From JADJLQ01 sp034439915 (GTDB taxonomy: Bacteria > Bacteroidota > Bacteroidia > Chitinophagales > Saprospiraceae): a stretch of 15,425 nucleotides of DNA. The notes below the pieces were generated by a model. That model was not told the origin of the DNA and searched no databases. It worked only from the letters and a program-made list of their open reading frames with translations. Of the stretch, positions 14,514 through 15,425 are shown one piece after another. The position numbers and the translations under genes are program-made. The stretch covers positions 1-15,425 of the forward strand of contig JAWXBI010000112.1 of NCBI GenBank assembly GCA_034439915.1. Reading direction: 5' to 3'. Within the stretch, counting starts at the first letter, position 1. The number at the start of each line of letters is the position of its first letter.

Positions 14514-14723
14514 CAACTAACACGTCACCCTTGACCTTTAACCCTTGCCCTAAAGAATAAAGGGTTAAAGCCGATAATAGGTTTCTCGCAGCGAAGCGAA
14601 GACGCAAATTCGCAAAGAATTTAAATTCAAATTTTCAAAAAAACCATTCTACCCAATTTAACCCCTTGACCTTTTAACCTTTTAACCCCTTGAAGTACTA
14701 TTTACTTGTTTCTCATTATTAAT
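14514..14723. other. Repeat-containing convergent intergenic region
   Basis: These 210 bases separate the convergent GH28 and oxidoreductase genes and hold no gene. They contain a near-duplicated phrase, acccttgacctttaaccc at 14527-14544 and a related form at 14660-14692. Between them is a segment of the type ctcgcagcgaagcgaagacgc (14585-14620), which resembles the low-complexity CGCAAAGA-type intergenic sequence I recall from other Bacteroidota genomes. Confidence 0.5.
14536..14570. terminator. Stem-loop between convergent genes, possible bidirectional terminator
   Basis: ctttaaccctt (14536-14546) and aagggttaaag (14560-14570) are exact 11-base reverse complements around a 13-base loop. It begins 23 bases after the GH28 stop codon. 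There is no clear T-tract after the stem on the + strand, so termination is plausible but not certain. Confidence 0.45.
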
Positions 14724-15425
14724 TTAGAAGTTTAATTTATTGAAAGTAATAGCGAGTAGCAGGACTATGGAGCTGATAAAAATGAGGTCAAGAATATGGG
14801 GTAAGCCGATCTTAAAGCAGAAGTCGTCAATAACAGCGACGGTTTTTAGCCACCAGGGTTTGTATTCTGGGATTAAGGTTACGTCAGGCTCGATTAGCTG
14901 CGCGGCATGACGGCCACTTTCCACAGCTCCCTCAATACTCCAGATGTCAGCGTCTGTCTTAGTATGTGCGCCAGCGAGCAGCAGATTAACGATTGGTGTT
15001 GCCTGTGTTGGACGATATGATTGTGTATTTGTTGAGGTGACCCATTTGGGTTGCTTTGGTTTAATCCCCTCAGGTGAAAAAATCCATTCGTGCCAAACTT
15101 CAGTCCGTATGATTTTAAATTCTTTAACGCCACGTCCGTTGTTTGCACTCTTGATTAAAAAATTGAGACTTTCACAGCGCATTATTTGTTCTTTTACTTC
15201 TTCGATGAATTGCGCTTTGGTACACTTTTCCAGAGGTAATCCAAATTTTCTGCCTCGGATAGTGCTGACGCATGCGGTTCCGGTCCAAAGGGATTCAATA
15301 TGCTCACCGAGATCCACATCAGTGTTCCAAACTTGCTCTTCGGCGAAGAGCGTGATGTTAAATTCAGAATCAGCCAGTACAAGTGCGCATCGTTTTTTCG
15401 GCCACATAATTTTTTCGGAAAAACC
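14724..15425 (-). CDS. FAD-dependent oxidoreductase (amine oxidase/phytoene desaturase-like), C-terminal part with membrane anchor
   Basis: Only the C-terminal 233 residues are in the window; the frame stays open through the right edge, so the start and the N-terminal dinucleotide-binding motif lie outside. Visible features are a substrate-domain stretch (RTEVWHEWIFSPEGIKP), then PIVNLLLAGAHTKTDADIWS and IEGAVESGRHAAQLI. This is the typical final FAD-binding block of flavin amine oxidase/desaturase proteins (L-A-G then E-G-A-x-x-S-G). After about 40 more residues there is a C-terminal hydrophobic helix (ILDLIFISSIVLLLAITF), probably a membrane anchor. The internal Met at 15407 is not a credible start, since it lies in mid-domain. 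Likely substrates are isoprenoid or lipid-like molecules, but this cannot be decided here. Confidence 0.8.
   Translation of the reverse strand, partial: GFSEKIMWPKKRCALVLADSEFNITLFAEEQVWNTDVDLGEHIESLWTGTACVSTIRGRKFGLPLEKCTKAQFIEEVKEQIMRCESLNFLIKSANNGRGVKEFKIIRTEVWHEWIFSPEGIKPKQPKWVTSTNTQSYRPTQATPIVNLLLAGAHTKTDADIWSIEGAVESGRHAAQLIEPDVTLIPEYKPWWLKTVAVIDDFCFKIGLPHILDLIFISSIVLLLAITFNKLNF

Overview
The window looks like chromosomal DNA of a member of the Bacteroidota, possibly a Saprospiria-like environmental lineage. Three things point there: the linked set DUF4175 protein / RsbW-like ATPase / YbeY, several lipoprotein signal peptides, and promoter-like sites of the TTTG-N19-TAnnTTTG type. The finer placement is inference. 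No tRNA, rRNA, CRISPR array or intact transposon is visible.

Layout. Positions 1-594 hold no convincing gene; the first ~170 bases are low-complexity repeats, followed by an unexplained GC-richer stretch. Next come a small four-helix membrane protein (595-1020) and a housekeeping cluster on the + strand: a 1172-residue DUF4175 membrane coiled-coil protein, an overlapping Bergerat-fold ATPase and the rRNA-maturation RNase YbeY. A near-perfect Bacteroidota promoter at 5743-5773 then precedes a compact unit of a CbiX-like chelatase lipoprotein, a PepSY-type membrane protein and a VanX-like D-Ala-D-Ala dipeptidase lipoprotein. An AT-rich 336-bp intergenic region carrying repeated operator-like motifs leads to an AraC-family regulator.

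The next genes are on the - strand. mnmG (9348-11213) is bracketed by tandem repeats: period-7 arrays at its 3' end and a 28-bp array upstream of its start. Behind it lies a GH43 glycosidase lipoprotein. A 570-bp intergenic region, with a stray signal-peptide-only reading frame, separates this from a divergent GH28-family secreted glycosidase (12999-14513). The window ends in the C-terminal part of a membrane-anchored FAD-dependent oxidoreductase on the - strand, whose N-terminus lies outside.

Functionally there are three themes. The first is housekeeping RNA maturation and modification (ybeY, mnmG) with the conserved DUF4175/ATPase pair. In relatives I recall mnmG following ybeY directly, so it seems displaced and inverted here. 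The second is a cell-envelope unit that may handle a metal or tetrapyrrole (chelatase plus PepSY protein) and recycle peptidoglycan dipeptide. The third is a small pair of plant- or algal-polysaccharide enzymes (GH43, GH28) without a SusC/SusD pair in view.
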